Positions 9,332 to 17,753 of a stretch of DNA of 64,000 nt are shown here, piece after piece. This DNA is from DAIOXA01 sp050949165 (GTDB taxonomy: Bacteria > Bacillota > Proteinivoracia > UBA4975), in contig JBMNFF010000010.1 of assembly GCA_050949165.1 (NCBI GenBank), positions 124,001 to 188,000 on the forward strand, written 5' to 3'. Within the stretch, counting starts at the first letter, position 1, and the number at the start of each line of letters is the position of its first letter. Below the pieces are notes generated by a model. That model was not told where the DNA came from and made no database searches. It was given only the letters and a program-made list of their open reading frames with translations. A program made the translations under genes and the position numbers.

Positions 9332-10945
9332 ATGCGCCCCACTGATACCCTCTATTACCCCTACCCCTCCCAACGCACAGTGGTCTATGCCCGCCGCGGC
9401 ATGGTGGCCACCTCCCAGCCCCTGGCGGCCCAGGCCGGCCTGGAGGTTCTGAAAAAAGGCGGCAATGCCATCGATGCCGCCATCGCCACCGCCGCCTGCC
9501 TGACGGTGGTGGAACCCACCTCCAACGGAATCGGCAGCGACGCCTTCGCCCTGATCTGGACCCAGGGCAAGCTCCACGGCCTCAATGCCAGCGGTCCCGC
9601 CCCCAGGGCCATCTCCATAGAGGCCCTGAAGCAGGCCGGCATCCAGGAAATGCCCCGCTACGGCTTTACTCCCGTCACCGTGCCCGGCGCCCCCGGGGCC
9701 TGGGCCGAATGCAACCGCAGATTCGGCAGGCTGCCCCTAAGGGAAGTCCTGGCCCCGGCCATTGGGTATGCCCGGGAAGGCTATCCTCTCTCCCCCATCC
9801 TGGCCAAGTACTGGGGCATCGCTTTCCGGAACTATTCCCAAAACCTGCAGGGGGAAGAGTTCCAATCCTGGTTTGAGACCTTTGCCCCCGGGGGCAGAGC
9901 GCCCCGGGCTGGAGAGATGTGGAGTTCCGAGGACCATGCCCGCACCCTGGAGGAAATCGCCGACACCCGGGCCGAATCCTTCTACCGGGGTAACCTGGCG
10001 GAGAAAATTGACCGCTTCTCTCGGCAGTTCAACGGCTACATACGGGCAGAAGACCTGGCGAATTTTCGGCCGGAATGGGTGGAGCCCATCGGCGTAAAGT
10101 ACCGGGGCTATGATGTCTGGGAAATTCCCCCCAATGGCCAGGGCCTGGTGGCCCTTATGGCCCTGAACATCCTCCGGGGCTTTGAATTCTCGACCCGGGA
10201 CTCTGACCTCAGCTTCCACCGTCAGATTGAGGCCATAAAACTTGCCTTTGCCGACGGGCGGAAGTACATCACCGATTCCAAAGCCATGACGGTCAAGGTC
10301 CAGCAGCTCCTCTCGGAAGAGTACGGTGCAAAACGGCGCCAGCTCATCGGCGACACGGCCATCCTGCCCGAACCCGGCACCCCGCCCCGGGGCGGCACCG
10401 TCTACCTGGCCGCCGCCGACGGCGAAGGCAACATGGTGTCATACATCCAAAGCAATTACATGGGCTTTGGCTCGGGCCTGGTGGTCCCCGGCACCGGCAT
10501 CGCCCTCCAAAACCGGGGCCACAACTTCTCCCTGGACCCCAGCCATGACAACGCCCTGGCCCCGGGCAAGCGCACCTACCACACCATCATCCCCGGTTTC
10601 CTGACCCGGGATAACCGGCCGGTGGGCCCCTTTGGCGTAATGGGCGGCTTCATGCAGCCCCAGGGGCACCTCCAGGTGGTGATGAACACCATCGACTACG
10701 GCCTCAATCCCCAGGCCGCCCTGGATGCCCCTCGCTGGCAATGGACCGAGGGCAAGACCATCCTGATGGAGCATTCCTTCCCCAACGCCATCGCCGCCCA
10801 GCTCTCCCGCCGGGGCCACGACATCAAGGTCAGCCTGGACAGCGGCAGCTTCGGCCGGGGTCAGATCATCTGGCGGGATCCGGAGACGGGAGTCCTCTCC
10901 GGTGGCACCGAAGGCCGCACCGACGGGCACATCGCCTGCTGGTAG
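9332..10945 (+). CDS. ggt: gamma-glutamyltransferase family protein
   Basis: 537 residues. An Ntn-hydrolase made as a single chain that cleaves itself; the new N-terminal Thr of the small subunit is in RGGTVYLAAADGEGNMVS, and the substrate-binding GGFMQPQGHLQ segment and the N-terminal GGNAIDAAIATAACLTVVEP region are both present. Acts on gamma-glutamyl compounds such as glutathione. No signal peptide is visible, so this copy is probably cytoplasmic, like many anaerobe homologues annotated as acylase or Ggt. ATG 9332 follows GGAGGATTGAG. Confidence 0.92.
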   Translation: MRPTDTLYYPYPSQRTVVYARRGMVATSQPLAAQAGLEVLKKGGNAIDAAIATAACLTVVEPTSNGIGSDAFALIWTQGKLHGLNASGPAPRAISIEALKQAGIQEMPRYGFTPVTVPGAPGAWAECNRRFGRLPLREVLAPAIGYAREGYPLSPILAKYWGIAFRNYSQNLQGEEFQSWFETFAPGGRAPRAGEMWSSEDHARTLEEIADTRAESFYRGNLAEKIDRFSRQFNGYIRAEDLANFRPEWVEPIGVKYRGYDVWEIPPNGQGLVALMALNILRGFEFSTRDSDLSFHRQIEAIKLAFADGRKYITDSKAMTVKVQQLLSEEYGAKRRQLIGDTAILPEPGTPPRGGTVYLAAADGEGNMVSYIQSNYMGFGSGLVVPGTGIALQNRGHNFSLDPSHDNALAPGKRTYHTIIPGFLTRDNRPVGPFGVMGGFMQPQGHLQVVMNTIDYGLNPQAALDAPRWQWTEGKTILMEHSFPNAIAAQLSRRGHDIKVSLDSGSFGRGQIIWRDPETGVLSGGTEGRTDGHIACW

Positions 10946-10970
10946 CTTACAACCCCATACAGACAACAGA

Positions 10971-10997
10971 ACCAGGCCCCTGCGGCCTGGTTTCTAT
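10971..10997 (+). terminator. intrinsic terminator of ggt
   Basis: ACCAGGCC-CCTGC-GGCCTGGT-TTCTATT. Confidence 0.75.
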
Positions 10998-11147
10998 TGA
11001 TCGCCTTGCTCTTATACGCATGGGTGGTAATCAGGCAATGGCTGTACTGCATGCGCCAGAGAAGAAAGGCCAGAAATTATGACCAAAAATCAGCCACTGG
11101 GCTGCCGGCCGGTCAGGCGGAGCTACATACAGTGGCTTTTTCATCCA

Positions 11148-12323
11148 TTAGGAACCGTCCCCAATGGCTGCTTTCAGCTGGTCCAGGGCTGTTTTCAGCT
11201 GGGAGCGGGGGCAGGCGATGTTGAGGCGGGCGAAGCCCCGGCCCTCTTCGCCGAAGGTATAGCCCTGGTTGAGCCAGAGCTTAGCTCTGTGGAGAAGGAA
11301 CTTTTCCAATTCCTCGGGGGAAAGGCCCAGACTGTTGAAGTCCAGCCAGAGCAGGTAGAGCCCCTGGGATTTGGTCAACTTTATCTGGGGGAGGTGCTCC
11401 TCCAGGTACTCCCGGACGAAGTCCCTGTTGGCGGCGATGTAGGCCATGGCCTCGTCCAGCCACTGCCGGCCGTGGGTGTAGGCGGCCTCGCAGGCCACCA
11501 TGCCGATGCAGTTGACCTTGGACAACCCCCAGCACCTTGCCGCCGCCTGGAATTTTTCCCGCAGCCGGGGATTGGCGATGATGATATTAGAGGCCTGCAG
11601 CCCGGCCAGGTTAAAGCTCTTGCTGGGAGCAGTGCAGACCAAGGTAATCTCTTGATATGCCGGGTCCAGGGAGGGCAGGGGATAATGGCGAACGCCGGGG
11701 AAGGTAAGATCCTGGTGGATTTCATCGGAGACGATGAGGACATTGTGCCGCACACAGATATCAGCCATCTGCCTCAACTCCTCCGGGGTCCAGACCCGGC
11801 CCACGGGGTTGTGGGGCGAGCAGAGGATGAAGAGCTTGACAGAATTTGCCGCTATCTTCTCCTCAAAATCCTGAAAATCTATGCCATATCCGTCCTCCCG
11901 GGGAACCAGGGGGTTTGTCACCAGCTTGCGGCCGTTGCCGGCGACGGCGTTGGCAAAGGGTGGGTAGACGGGAGGCTGGATCAGGACGGCGTCCCCTGCC
12001 TGGGTGAAGGCATGGATGGCCAGGTTGAGGGCGGGGACCACCCCGGGAACGGGCTGAATCCACTGGGCCTCAACTTGCCAGTTGTACCGCCGCTGAATCC
12101 AGGTCTGAATGCTCCGGTAATATGAATCCGAGGGCAGGGGATAGCCGTAGACGGCATGGGCTGTGCGTTCTGAAATGGCCCGGGTGACCTCGGGCATGAT
12201 TTCAAAATCCATATCCGCCACCCAGAGGGGCAGGGCATCTAGGGGCGCCCCCATTTGCCCGTGGCCGTCCCATTTGGCACAGCCGGTTCCCCTCCGCTTT
12301 ACCACCTTGTCAAAACACCCCAA
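11148..12323 (-). CDS. patB: PatB/MalY-type cystathionine beta-lyase (PLP C-S lyase)
   Basis: 391 residues, fold-type I aminotransferase. PLP lysine in APSKSFNLAGLQ; SPHNPVGRVW and SDEIHQDLTF motifs are typical of PatB/MalY enzymes that cleave C-S bonds of cystathionine or cysteine conjugates. The start is TTG 12323, 7 bases after GGAGG, giving MGCFDKVVKRRGTGCAKWDG, which lines up with the family N-terminus; the longer in-frame extension to 12449 is not conserved-looking. Faces ggt; both can take part in glutathione-conjugate or cysteine breakdown, but co-regulation is not shown. Confidence 0.92.
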   Translation of the reverse strand: MGCFDKVVKRRGTGCAKWDGHGQMGAPLDALPLWVADMDFEIMPEVTRAISERTAHAVYGYPLPSDSYYRSIQTWIQRRYNWQVEAQWIQPVPGVVPALNLAIHAFTQAGDAVLIQPPVYPPFANAVAGNGRKLVTNPLVPREDGYGIDFQDFEEKIAANSVKLFILCSPHNPVGRVWTPEELRQMADICVRHNVLIVSDEIHQDLTFPGVRHYPLPSLDPAYQEITLVCTAPSKSFNLAGLQASNIIIANPRLREKFQAAARCWGLSKVNCIGMVACEAAYTHGRQWLDEAMAYIAANRDFVREYLEEHLPQIKLTKSQGLYLLWLDFNSLGLSPEELEKFLLHRAKLWLNQGYTFGEEGRGFARLNIACPRSQLKTALDQLKAAIGDGS

Positions 12324-12461
12324 AATAACGCCTCCTTTGACTGTCGACAGGTTTCTGCCCGGGAAGCCACCCGGGGAAATATCCCCCAGCTTGAACCAGG
12401 GGGTTGCTGCTATACTACTAATTCTCCCTCGCACTCCCGGTTCCTGCATGGCGGCGCTGCA

Positions 12462-12490
12462 TAAAAAAACCAGGCTAATTTGCCTGGTTT
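12462..12490 (-). terminator. intrinsic terminator of the VanY gene
   Basis: On the minus strand AACCAGGC-AAATTA-GCCTGGTT then TTTTTT; the TAG stop of the gene lies in the loop. Confidence 0.85.
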
Positions 12491-13797
12491 AATTTCTCGA
12501 GGAATTCGATGAGGGTCAAGCCCGATTCCTTCCATTGTTGGGCCAGCTCGACCCCAATATACCTGTAGTGCCAAGGCTCATAGATATAGCCGGTAATCTC
12601 CTCGCTGTCCTTGGGATAGCTGAGGGCGAAGCCGAACCGGTGGGCATTCTCATACAGCCAGGCCCCCGGTGCCGTATTGATGTAGGCGCTGGAGTAGTCC
12701 TTATTGGTGCCGCCGAAGTCCACGGCAGTACCCAGCTGGTGCTCGGACTGGCCGGGCCGGGCGCTGTAACGCTCGGCCTCAAAGATGCCGTCATCACTGA
12801 CATATCTATAAAATATTCTCTGCTGGGTTTGATAGCTGCGATAGGCAGAACTTACTACGATTTTCACACCATCGGCGGCGGCAGCCTGGTACAACGATTC
12901 CAGGGCTTCGGCAACTTCCCGGCGCACCCTTCTTTCCTTGCCACCGGTGAGATGGCCTGGCAATTCCACCAGGTCGGCGGGCTCATATTCGCCCAAAGTG
13001 GAGTGCTTGCCCACCACCGCCGTCAGGCTGCTGCCATCCACGGCTATCAGCTCAGGGCGGAAGCGGGCCATAATCTTCCGGGGGCCCTTCCAGGCCAGGG
13101 TCACCACGGCCTTGGTCTCAATTTCCTGTTGGGTCTCCAAATCCACCCAGCTGAAAAATTCATAGCCTTGCCGGGCAATGGCTTCCAGGGTTACCTGGGC
13201 GGGGTCCAGGCTCCAGCTTTCCACGACATGGCCGCCTTGGCCATCCACTTGCAGTTTTAAGCTGTATTCGCTGGGCACAAACACTGCCGTGAGCTCCCTG
13301 GCGGCTTCGACAGAGAAGGTATAGACGGCCTGGTTGCTGACCGCTGCTCCGGCTTCCTCCCATTGGGCAAATCGAAAACCAGGGTCAGGAATTGCCTCCA
13401 GAGTCACTGAATCGCCGTATTGGGCTGTATCGGCCGGGGAAACCACAGTTCCGCCCCCCCGGACGTGGGTCTCAATTGAAAAGGTTAGCGGCCGCAAATG
13501 CGCCATCAATTCAGTCCTCCCCTGCACAATAAAACTATATTCTTCAGTCGTGGCCACCACTTCCCCGTCCAGGGTCCAGCGGACGAACTCCCAGCCCGGG
13601 GCGGGCTCGGCCTTGACTGTGACCTCAGCACCCTGTGAATAACTCCCGGAACCCGTCAACACAGCGCTTTGAGCGGGATTGGCAGAGAGGGTTACGGTAA
13701 TTCCCTTGCCGCACCCCTGCAGTGAGAAGAACAGGACCGCGGCTATCAGCACTCCCCAGCCAAACCGGGACCAGATTTTTCTTCTGACCAAAATCAT
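12475..13797 (-). CDS. VanY-type D,D-carboxypeptidase lipoprotein with InlB-like repeats
   Basis: 440 residues. Lipoprotein signal with lipobox LQGC (residues about 26-29), three tandem divergent InlB B-repeat domains (residues about 33-245; each holds a GxxFxxW core such as GWEFVRW, GFRFAQW, GYEFFSW), then a VanY/D-Ala-D-Ala peptidase domain with SAYRSYQTQ, zinc site SEHQLGTAVD and EPWHYRY. Predicted to be anchored outside the membrane, trimming peptidoglycan stem peptides. ATG 13797 touches GGGGGG; a TTG two codons later has better spacing and may be the real start. Confidence 0.9.
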   Translation of the reverse strand: MILVRRKIWSRFGWGVLIAAVLFFSLQGCGKGITVTLSANPAQSAVLTGSGSYSQGAEVTVKAEPAPGWEFVRWTLDGEVVATTEEYSFIVQGRTELMAHLRPLTFSIETHVRGGGTVVSPADTAQYGDSVTLEAIPDPGFRFAQWEEAGAAVSNQAVYTFSVEAARELTAVFVPSEYSLKLQVDGQGGHVVESWSLDPAQVTLEAIARQGYEFFSWVDLETQQEIETKAVVTLAWKGPRKIMARFRPELIAVDGSSLTAVVGKHSTLGEYEPADLVELPGHLTGGKERRVRREVAEALESLYQAAAADGVKIVVSSAYRSYQTQQRIFYRYVSDDGIFEAERYSARPGQSEHQLGTAVDFGGTNKDYSSAYINTAPGAWLYENAHRFGFALSYPKDSEEITGYIYEPWHYRYIGVELAQQWKESGLTLIEFLEKLNQAN

Positions 13798-13909
13798 CCC
13801 CCCTATCCATCAGGCATCAGACAATAGCCTCAGTTCAATTGTACACCCTTCTCTTGGGGCAAGTCCAGTAGCCAATCCCATATTTTTTTGGAAGATTCTT
13901 CTGGAAATA

Positions 13910-13918
13910 TGATATACT
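13910..13918 (+). promoter_or_regulatory. extended -10 promoter
   Basis: TG-A-TATACT, 36 bases upstream of the 49-residue membrane gene. Confidence 0.5.
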
Positions 13919-13953
13919 CTTGTTGAAATCTATATTGCGGGAGGGACCTGGTT

Positions 13954-14103
13954 ATGAAAATTGGGCGCGTCGGCTTAATACTGTTGGGAGTTTGGCTGAT
14001 CCTCCAAGGGGTTCTGAGATTTGTCTCCATCCCCTTCCTCACCGGAGACATCATGGCCGTTCTGGCGATTGTGACGGGAATCATCCTCTTAATCGGCAAA
14101 TAG
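13954..14103 (+). CDS. small membrane protein, 49 residues
   Basis: MKIGRVGLILLGVWLILQGV followed by a second hydrophobic segment ending LLIGK: two membrane helices. GGGAGG lies 8 bases upstream; it has its own extended -10 promoter and terminator, so it is a real single-gene unit although short. Function unknown; similar hairpin-membrane proteins are common in sporulating Bacillota. Confidence 0.75.
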   Translation: MKIGRVGLILLGVWLILQGVLRFVSIPFLTGDIMAVLAIVTGIILLIGK

Positions 14104-14128
14104 GGAGCACGCTGTGCTCCCTATTCTC
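14103..14128. terminator. terminator between convergent genes
   Basis: GGGAGCAC-GCT-GTGCTCCC-TATTCTC, starting in the stop codon of the small membrane gene and followed by the end of the DUF438 gene. Confidence 0.7.
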
Positions 14129-14140
14129 GTTGAGGCCTCC

Positions 14141-15376
14141 TTAGCCCTCGTCGTCTATTCGCTTTTCGCCCTCTAATTTCTGGATCCCGGTGATGTCCTG
14201 GGTAACCTCCACCGTTCCCAGATAGGCGCCGTCGGTATCCCGGACAGCGAAGTAGCGAATGTAGATCAGCTTGCCCCCCATATTGATCCAAAAGTCCGCA
14301 TTGTCCCGGCGCCCTTCCTTAAAGTCATTGACAATCCGCTCGACAATGTGCACGCTGGACTGGGGATGGCAGAATTGAACCTTGCGGCCGATGATGGCTG
14401 GGGTCCGGGCAAACAACCTCTCCTTGCCCCGGGTAAAGAACTTGACATGGTCTTCTGCGTCGACAAAGGTAATATCCAGAGGCAGGGAGTTCAGCATCCT
14501 CGCGATTTCCCTTTGGGTCATGACCCCGTGATCCAGTTGGATCTGACCTTCGACCTGCACCGCTTCCTGCTCGACATCCTTTCCCTCCGCCTTGGGGGCC
14601 CACTTCTTCTCCGGGGTGATCAGGGCATACCCGATTTCGTCGCTCTGGGCGTAGATTTCTGCCCAATCCTGCTCGGACAGGACCTCCAGAGCGGTGGGAT
14701 ACATGATATTCTCTTCTTTATAGAACAGGTCTTTTATGGTCTGGAACATGGGCATCACCAGTTCCTCAATCTTCTCTTTGATGTGGGGATTGGCCACGGG
14801 TTCGGCATTTGCCAGCAACTCCCGCACCTTTTTCAGGGCCACCCGGATGTCGTCGTGGAACCCCCACATGACTGTGGAGGGCCCGGTAATGCCCCGCTTC
14901 TCCAGGTAGGGGAAGAGCACATTCTCCTGGCGGAGAAAATGGGTGACGATCTCCATCAACTGCTCGTTCTTCTCCCGCCACTCCGCCAGGGGAGCGCTGA
15001 TGTCCGCTCCATCCTCGGCCTCGGCAATTTGCCTGAGGACGGGCTGGGTGTTGGCGATGAGGTTTTCCAGGGCCCGGTTTTCCCGGATAAAGGTGTTGAC
15101 GGGATGGCCGGGTATGGACTCGGGCCTTGGATTCTCATCCAGGGACTCCCGGAAGACCTGAATGTGGACGTCGCAGAGGCGCTTGACTTCCTCCACCGGC
15201 ATTCCTTCTTCAATCAGGGCGTGCTCCATCTGAGAGAGCTCGGTGCCGCTGATTCCGTCCATCAGCTCCTTAAACTGGGCCTTGACATCCTCCACCGTCG
15301 CGCCGTCGTGAAGCCTTCGGATGAGTTCTTTGAGGAGCTTTTGCCGCTCTTCGCGGTTATTGATCAGTTCACTCAC
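14141..15376 (-). CDS. DUF438-hemerythrin-PAS sensor protein
   Basis: 411 residues. N-terminal DUF438 (about 1-75), hemerythrin-like HHE domain (about 90-235; ligands in THFLRQENVLFPYLE, WGFHDDIR and YKEENIMYP), C-terminal PAS domain (about 285-400, with FCHPQSSVHIVERI). A diiron domain that can sense O2 or NO is thus joined to a PAS domain. GTG 15376 is preceded by AAGGAGTG and yields the usual family start MSELINNREERQKLL; the 33 residues upstream are not coding. Preceded by a CRP/FNR-type site at an activating position, so it is probably induced by a redox or NO regulator. Confidence 0.92.
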   Translation of the reverse strand: MSELINNREERQKLLKELIRRLHDGATVEDVKAQFKELMDGISGTELSQMEHALIEEGMPVEEVKRLCDVHIQVFRESLDENPRPESIPGHPVNTFIRENRALENLIANTQPVLRQIAEAEDGADISAPLAEWREKNEQLMEIVTHFLRQENVLFPYLEKRGITGPSTVMWGFHDDIRVALKKVRELLANAEPVANPHIKEKIEELVMPMFQTIKDLFYKEENIMYPTALEVLSEQDWAEIYAQSDEIGYALITPEKKWAPKAEGKDVEQEAVQVEGQIQLDHGVMTQREIARMLNSLPLDITFVDAEDHVKFFTRGKERLFARTPAIIGRKVQFCHPQSSVHIVERIVNDFKEGRRDNADFWINMGGKLIYIRYFAVRDTDGAYLGTVEVTQDITGIQKLEGEKRIDDEG

Positions 15377-15433
15377 GATATCACTCCTTCTGGAAATATT
15401 GTTCATTAGCGACTGGGTGATTATTCTAATTCC

Positions 15434-15439
15434 AGTATG
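15434..15439 (-). promoter_or_regulatory. -10 element of the DUF438 promoter
   Basis: CATACT on the minus strand; no -35 hexamer, as expected for an activator-dependent promoter. Predicted +1 at 15427. Confidence 0.6.
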
Positions 15440-15454
15440 GCATAGATTGCCACC

Positions 15455-15482
15455 CCAAACTGTGAGCCCGGTCACAGTTTGG
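15455..15482. promoter_or_regulatory. CRP/FNR-family operator
   Basis: CCAAACTGTGA-GCCCGG-TCACAGTTTGG: perfect 11-base arms around the TGTGA-N6-TCACA core known for the CRP/FNR superfamily. Its centre (15468.5) is exactly -41.5 from the predicted start of the DUF438 transcript, the class II activator position. It is 183 bases upstream of the divergent S9 peptidase gene. Confidence 0.85.
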
Positions 15483-15664
15483 CCAAAAACTTGAGGAAAT
15501 TACTCGGGATTTTTTGGCCACCTTCCTTCCCAAAATTAGAATGGCAAAAAGAATTTGCAGGGGAACTGCCCTGGGCAGGTAAAGCGGTTTCCCATGGAGA
15601 AAGATTAGCTGTGCACTTTGGACGCGCAAGTTCAAGGGCGAATATTCGCTGAGGAGTGAAGACA

Positions 15665-17689
15665 ATGAACAGACGCCCCCTGGACCCCAAAGATCTCTAC
15701 AAAATCCAAACCGTCGGCCGGGCAGAGGTATCCCCCGACGGCGAACACATTGTCTACGTCGTTCAACGCATCGATGAGAACCAAGACAAGGCCTTCACCG
15801 ATCTGTATTTGGCGGATGTCGAGTCGGGCAGGGTCCGCCGCCTGACCTCCACCGGCAAGGACGACAATCCCCGCTTCAGTCCCGATGCCAGGAGAATCGC
15901 CTTTACATCCAAGCGCACCGGCAAGAAACAAATATGGATTCTGGATCTTTCCGGCGGCGAAGCTTGGCATCTGCCCACCCGGGAAGCCGTCGCCTCGATT
16001 GAATGGGGACCCGACGGCAAGAACATTTTTTATTCGGCCAAGGTATTCAGTAAGCCCCAGGGCTGGGTTCCCTATCCTGGAGCGCCCGAAGGCGACGGGG
16101 AAAGGCTGAAGGCACTGGCCGAAAAGGAAAAGGCCGAGCCCCAGGACAATGCGGTAAAGGTCATTACCTCCTTCCGATACAGGATTGACGGAACAGGGTA
16201 TCTAGGCGAGAAGAAAAGCCATATCTTCCTCGCTCCCGTTCCCGATTATCCCCCCTTGGACAATCTCGAACCCCAGGGCCGGCAGATCACCGCCGGCGAC
16301 TGGAATTACGGAAGCTTTTCCGTCTCTCCCGACGGGAAGTACCTGGCGGTGGCCGGCTATCACGGCGACAGTCCCGAGCTGGCCGGCAAAACAGACCTTT
16401 GGCTGTATGAAATCGCCACGGGACAGGAGAGCTTGCTCTACGACGCGCCGGGGCCGACCCACAGCCCCCTCTGGTCTCCCTGCGGCTCCTTCCTGGCCTT
16501 CATCGGCCATGACCGCCGCTGCGGGCACTCCACCACTTCTCACCTCTGGTTGCTCAACCTGGACAAGCAGCGCCCCCAGACCCAGAAGGATGCCATTCCC
16601 ATCACCCTTCCCCTGGACCGGCCAGTTGGCGCCTATGCCGGAGCAGAGCTCTCCCTTTCTGGCGGACACAAGCTCTTTTGGTGCGGCAAAGAGCTCTTCT
16701 TCCTCATGGGCGATGGCGGCGTCGCCGGCCTGTACAAGGCCGACACCGCCGGCAGGGTAGAACCCGTCCTGGTGGATCCGGGACGCTGCCTTTCCAGCAT
16801 CCACGGTCAGGGGGATATCCTCATCTACACCGCCTCTTCCCCCGACCAACTGGAGGAACTGTATGTAAATGTCGGCGGGGAAGAGCGCCCCGTTTCCGGG
16901 ATCAATGCTGAATTCAGCAAGGAAATCGCCATGGGCCCTTGGGAATACATGCCCTACAGGAGCAGCGACGGACAAGAGGTCGATGGCTGGGTCCTTTACC
17001 CCACCGATTATACCGAGGGAAAGAAATTTCCCCTGCTCCTCATGATCCACGGCGGTCCCCACGGCGCCTATGGCCCTTCCTTCCGCTTTATCGGCCAGCA
17101 ATTTGCCGGGCGCGGTTACCTGGTCCTGTTTACCAACCCCCGGGGCAGCGAGACCTATGGCCAGGATTTTGCCTGCTGCATCGACAGGGACTGGGGCAAT
17201 AAGGATTATGCCGACATCATGGCGGGAGTGGATGCCCTCATCGCCCGGGACCTGGTGGACGAGGACAGGATCTTCGCCTATGGCTGGTCCTATGGCGGAT
17301 ACATGTCCTGTTGGATTGCCACCCAAACCGACCGGTTTAAGGCCATCTGCGCCGGGGCCAGCGTCACCAACCTGCTCAGCGATTACGGCACCTCCGATAT
17401 CACCCTCTCCGATGAGTGGGAATACGGCGGCCAGCCCTGGAAGGATGCCCGGCACTTGCTGGACCACTCGCCCCTGGCCCATGTGGAAAATGTCCGCACT
17501 CCCCTCCTCCTCTTGCACGGGGAGAACGACCTGCGCTGCCCCATCGGCCAGACCGAAGAATTCTATATCGCCCTCAAGCGCCTGGGCAAGGAAGTGGTGA
17601 TGGTCCGCTATCCTGACGAGTTCCACAGCCTGCTCCGCCCTCTGCACCAGGTTGATCGGTGCCAGCGCCTGCTCTCCTGGCTTAAATAA
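15665..17689 (+). CDS. S9 family prolyl-oligopeptidase-like (acylaminoacyl) peptidase
   Basis: 674 residues. N-terminal seven-bladed propeller of TolB/WD40-like repeats (for example AEVSPDGEHIVYVV, PRFSPDARRIAFTSKRTGKK), then an alpha/beta hydrolase with nucleophile in YGWSYGGYMSC (about 17279-17311), acid in HGENDLRCP and base in YPDEFHSLL. Cleaves short peptides, likely cytoplasmic since no signal is seen. ATG 15665 lies 8 bases after GAGGAG; the GTG at 15656 overlaps that site. Confidence 0.93.
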   Translation: MNRRPLDPKDLYKIQTVGRAEVSPDGEHIVYVVQRIDENQDKAFTDLYLADVESGRVRRLTSTGKDDNPRFSPDARRIAFTSKRTGKKQIWILDLSGGEAWHLPTREAVASIEWGPDGKNIFYSAKVFSKPQGWVPYPGAPEGDGERLKALAEKEKAEPQDNAVKVITSFRYRIDGTGYLGEKKSHIFLAPVPDYPPLDNLEPQGRQITAGDWNYGSFSVSPDGKYLAVAGYHGDSPELAGKTDLWLYEIATGQESLLYDAPGPTHSPLWSPCGSFLAFIGHDRRCGHSTTSHLWLLNLDKQRPQTQKDAIPITLPLDRPVGAYAGAELSLSGGHKLFWCGKELFFLMGDGGVAGLYKADTAGRVEPVLVDPGRCLSSIHGQGDILIYTASSPDQLEELYVNVGGEERPVSGINAEFSKEIAMGPWEYMPYRSSDGQEVDGWVLYPTDYTEGKKFPLLLMIHGGPHGAYGPSFRFIGQQFAGRGYLVLFTNPRGSETYGQDFACCIDRDWGNKDYADIMAGVDALIARDLVDEDRIFAYGWSYGGYMSCWIATQTDRFKAICAGASVTNLLSDYGTSDITLSDEWEYGGQPWKDARHLLDHSPLAHVENVRTPLLLLHGENDLRCPIGQTEEFYIALKRLGKEVVMVRYPDEFHSLLRPLHQVDRCQRLLSWLK

Positions 17690-17709
17690 GTGGTGGATTC
17701 CACCAAAAA

Positions 17710-17753
17710 GCGAGGGTAAACAGGGACTCCCTGTTTACCCTCGCTCTATTTTT
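17710..17753. terminator. strong bidirectional terminator
   Basis: A 35-base near-perfect palindrome (GCGAGGGTAAACAGGGA and its complement around one C), flanked by AAAAA upstream and TCTATTTTT downstream, so it works for both the S9 peptidase and nhaC. The nhaC stop TAA is inside the stem. Confidence 0.92.

Noticed and set aside
16202..17647. 481-codon open frame antisense to the S9 peptidase
   Set aside because: Low-complexity GC-driven shadow frame with no ribosome site or domain; the plus-strand gene has complete catalytic motifs.
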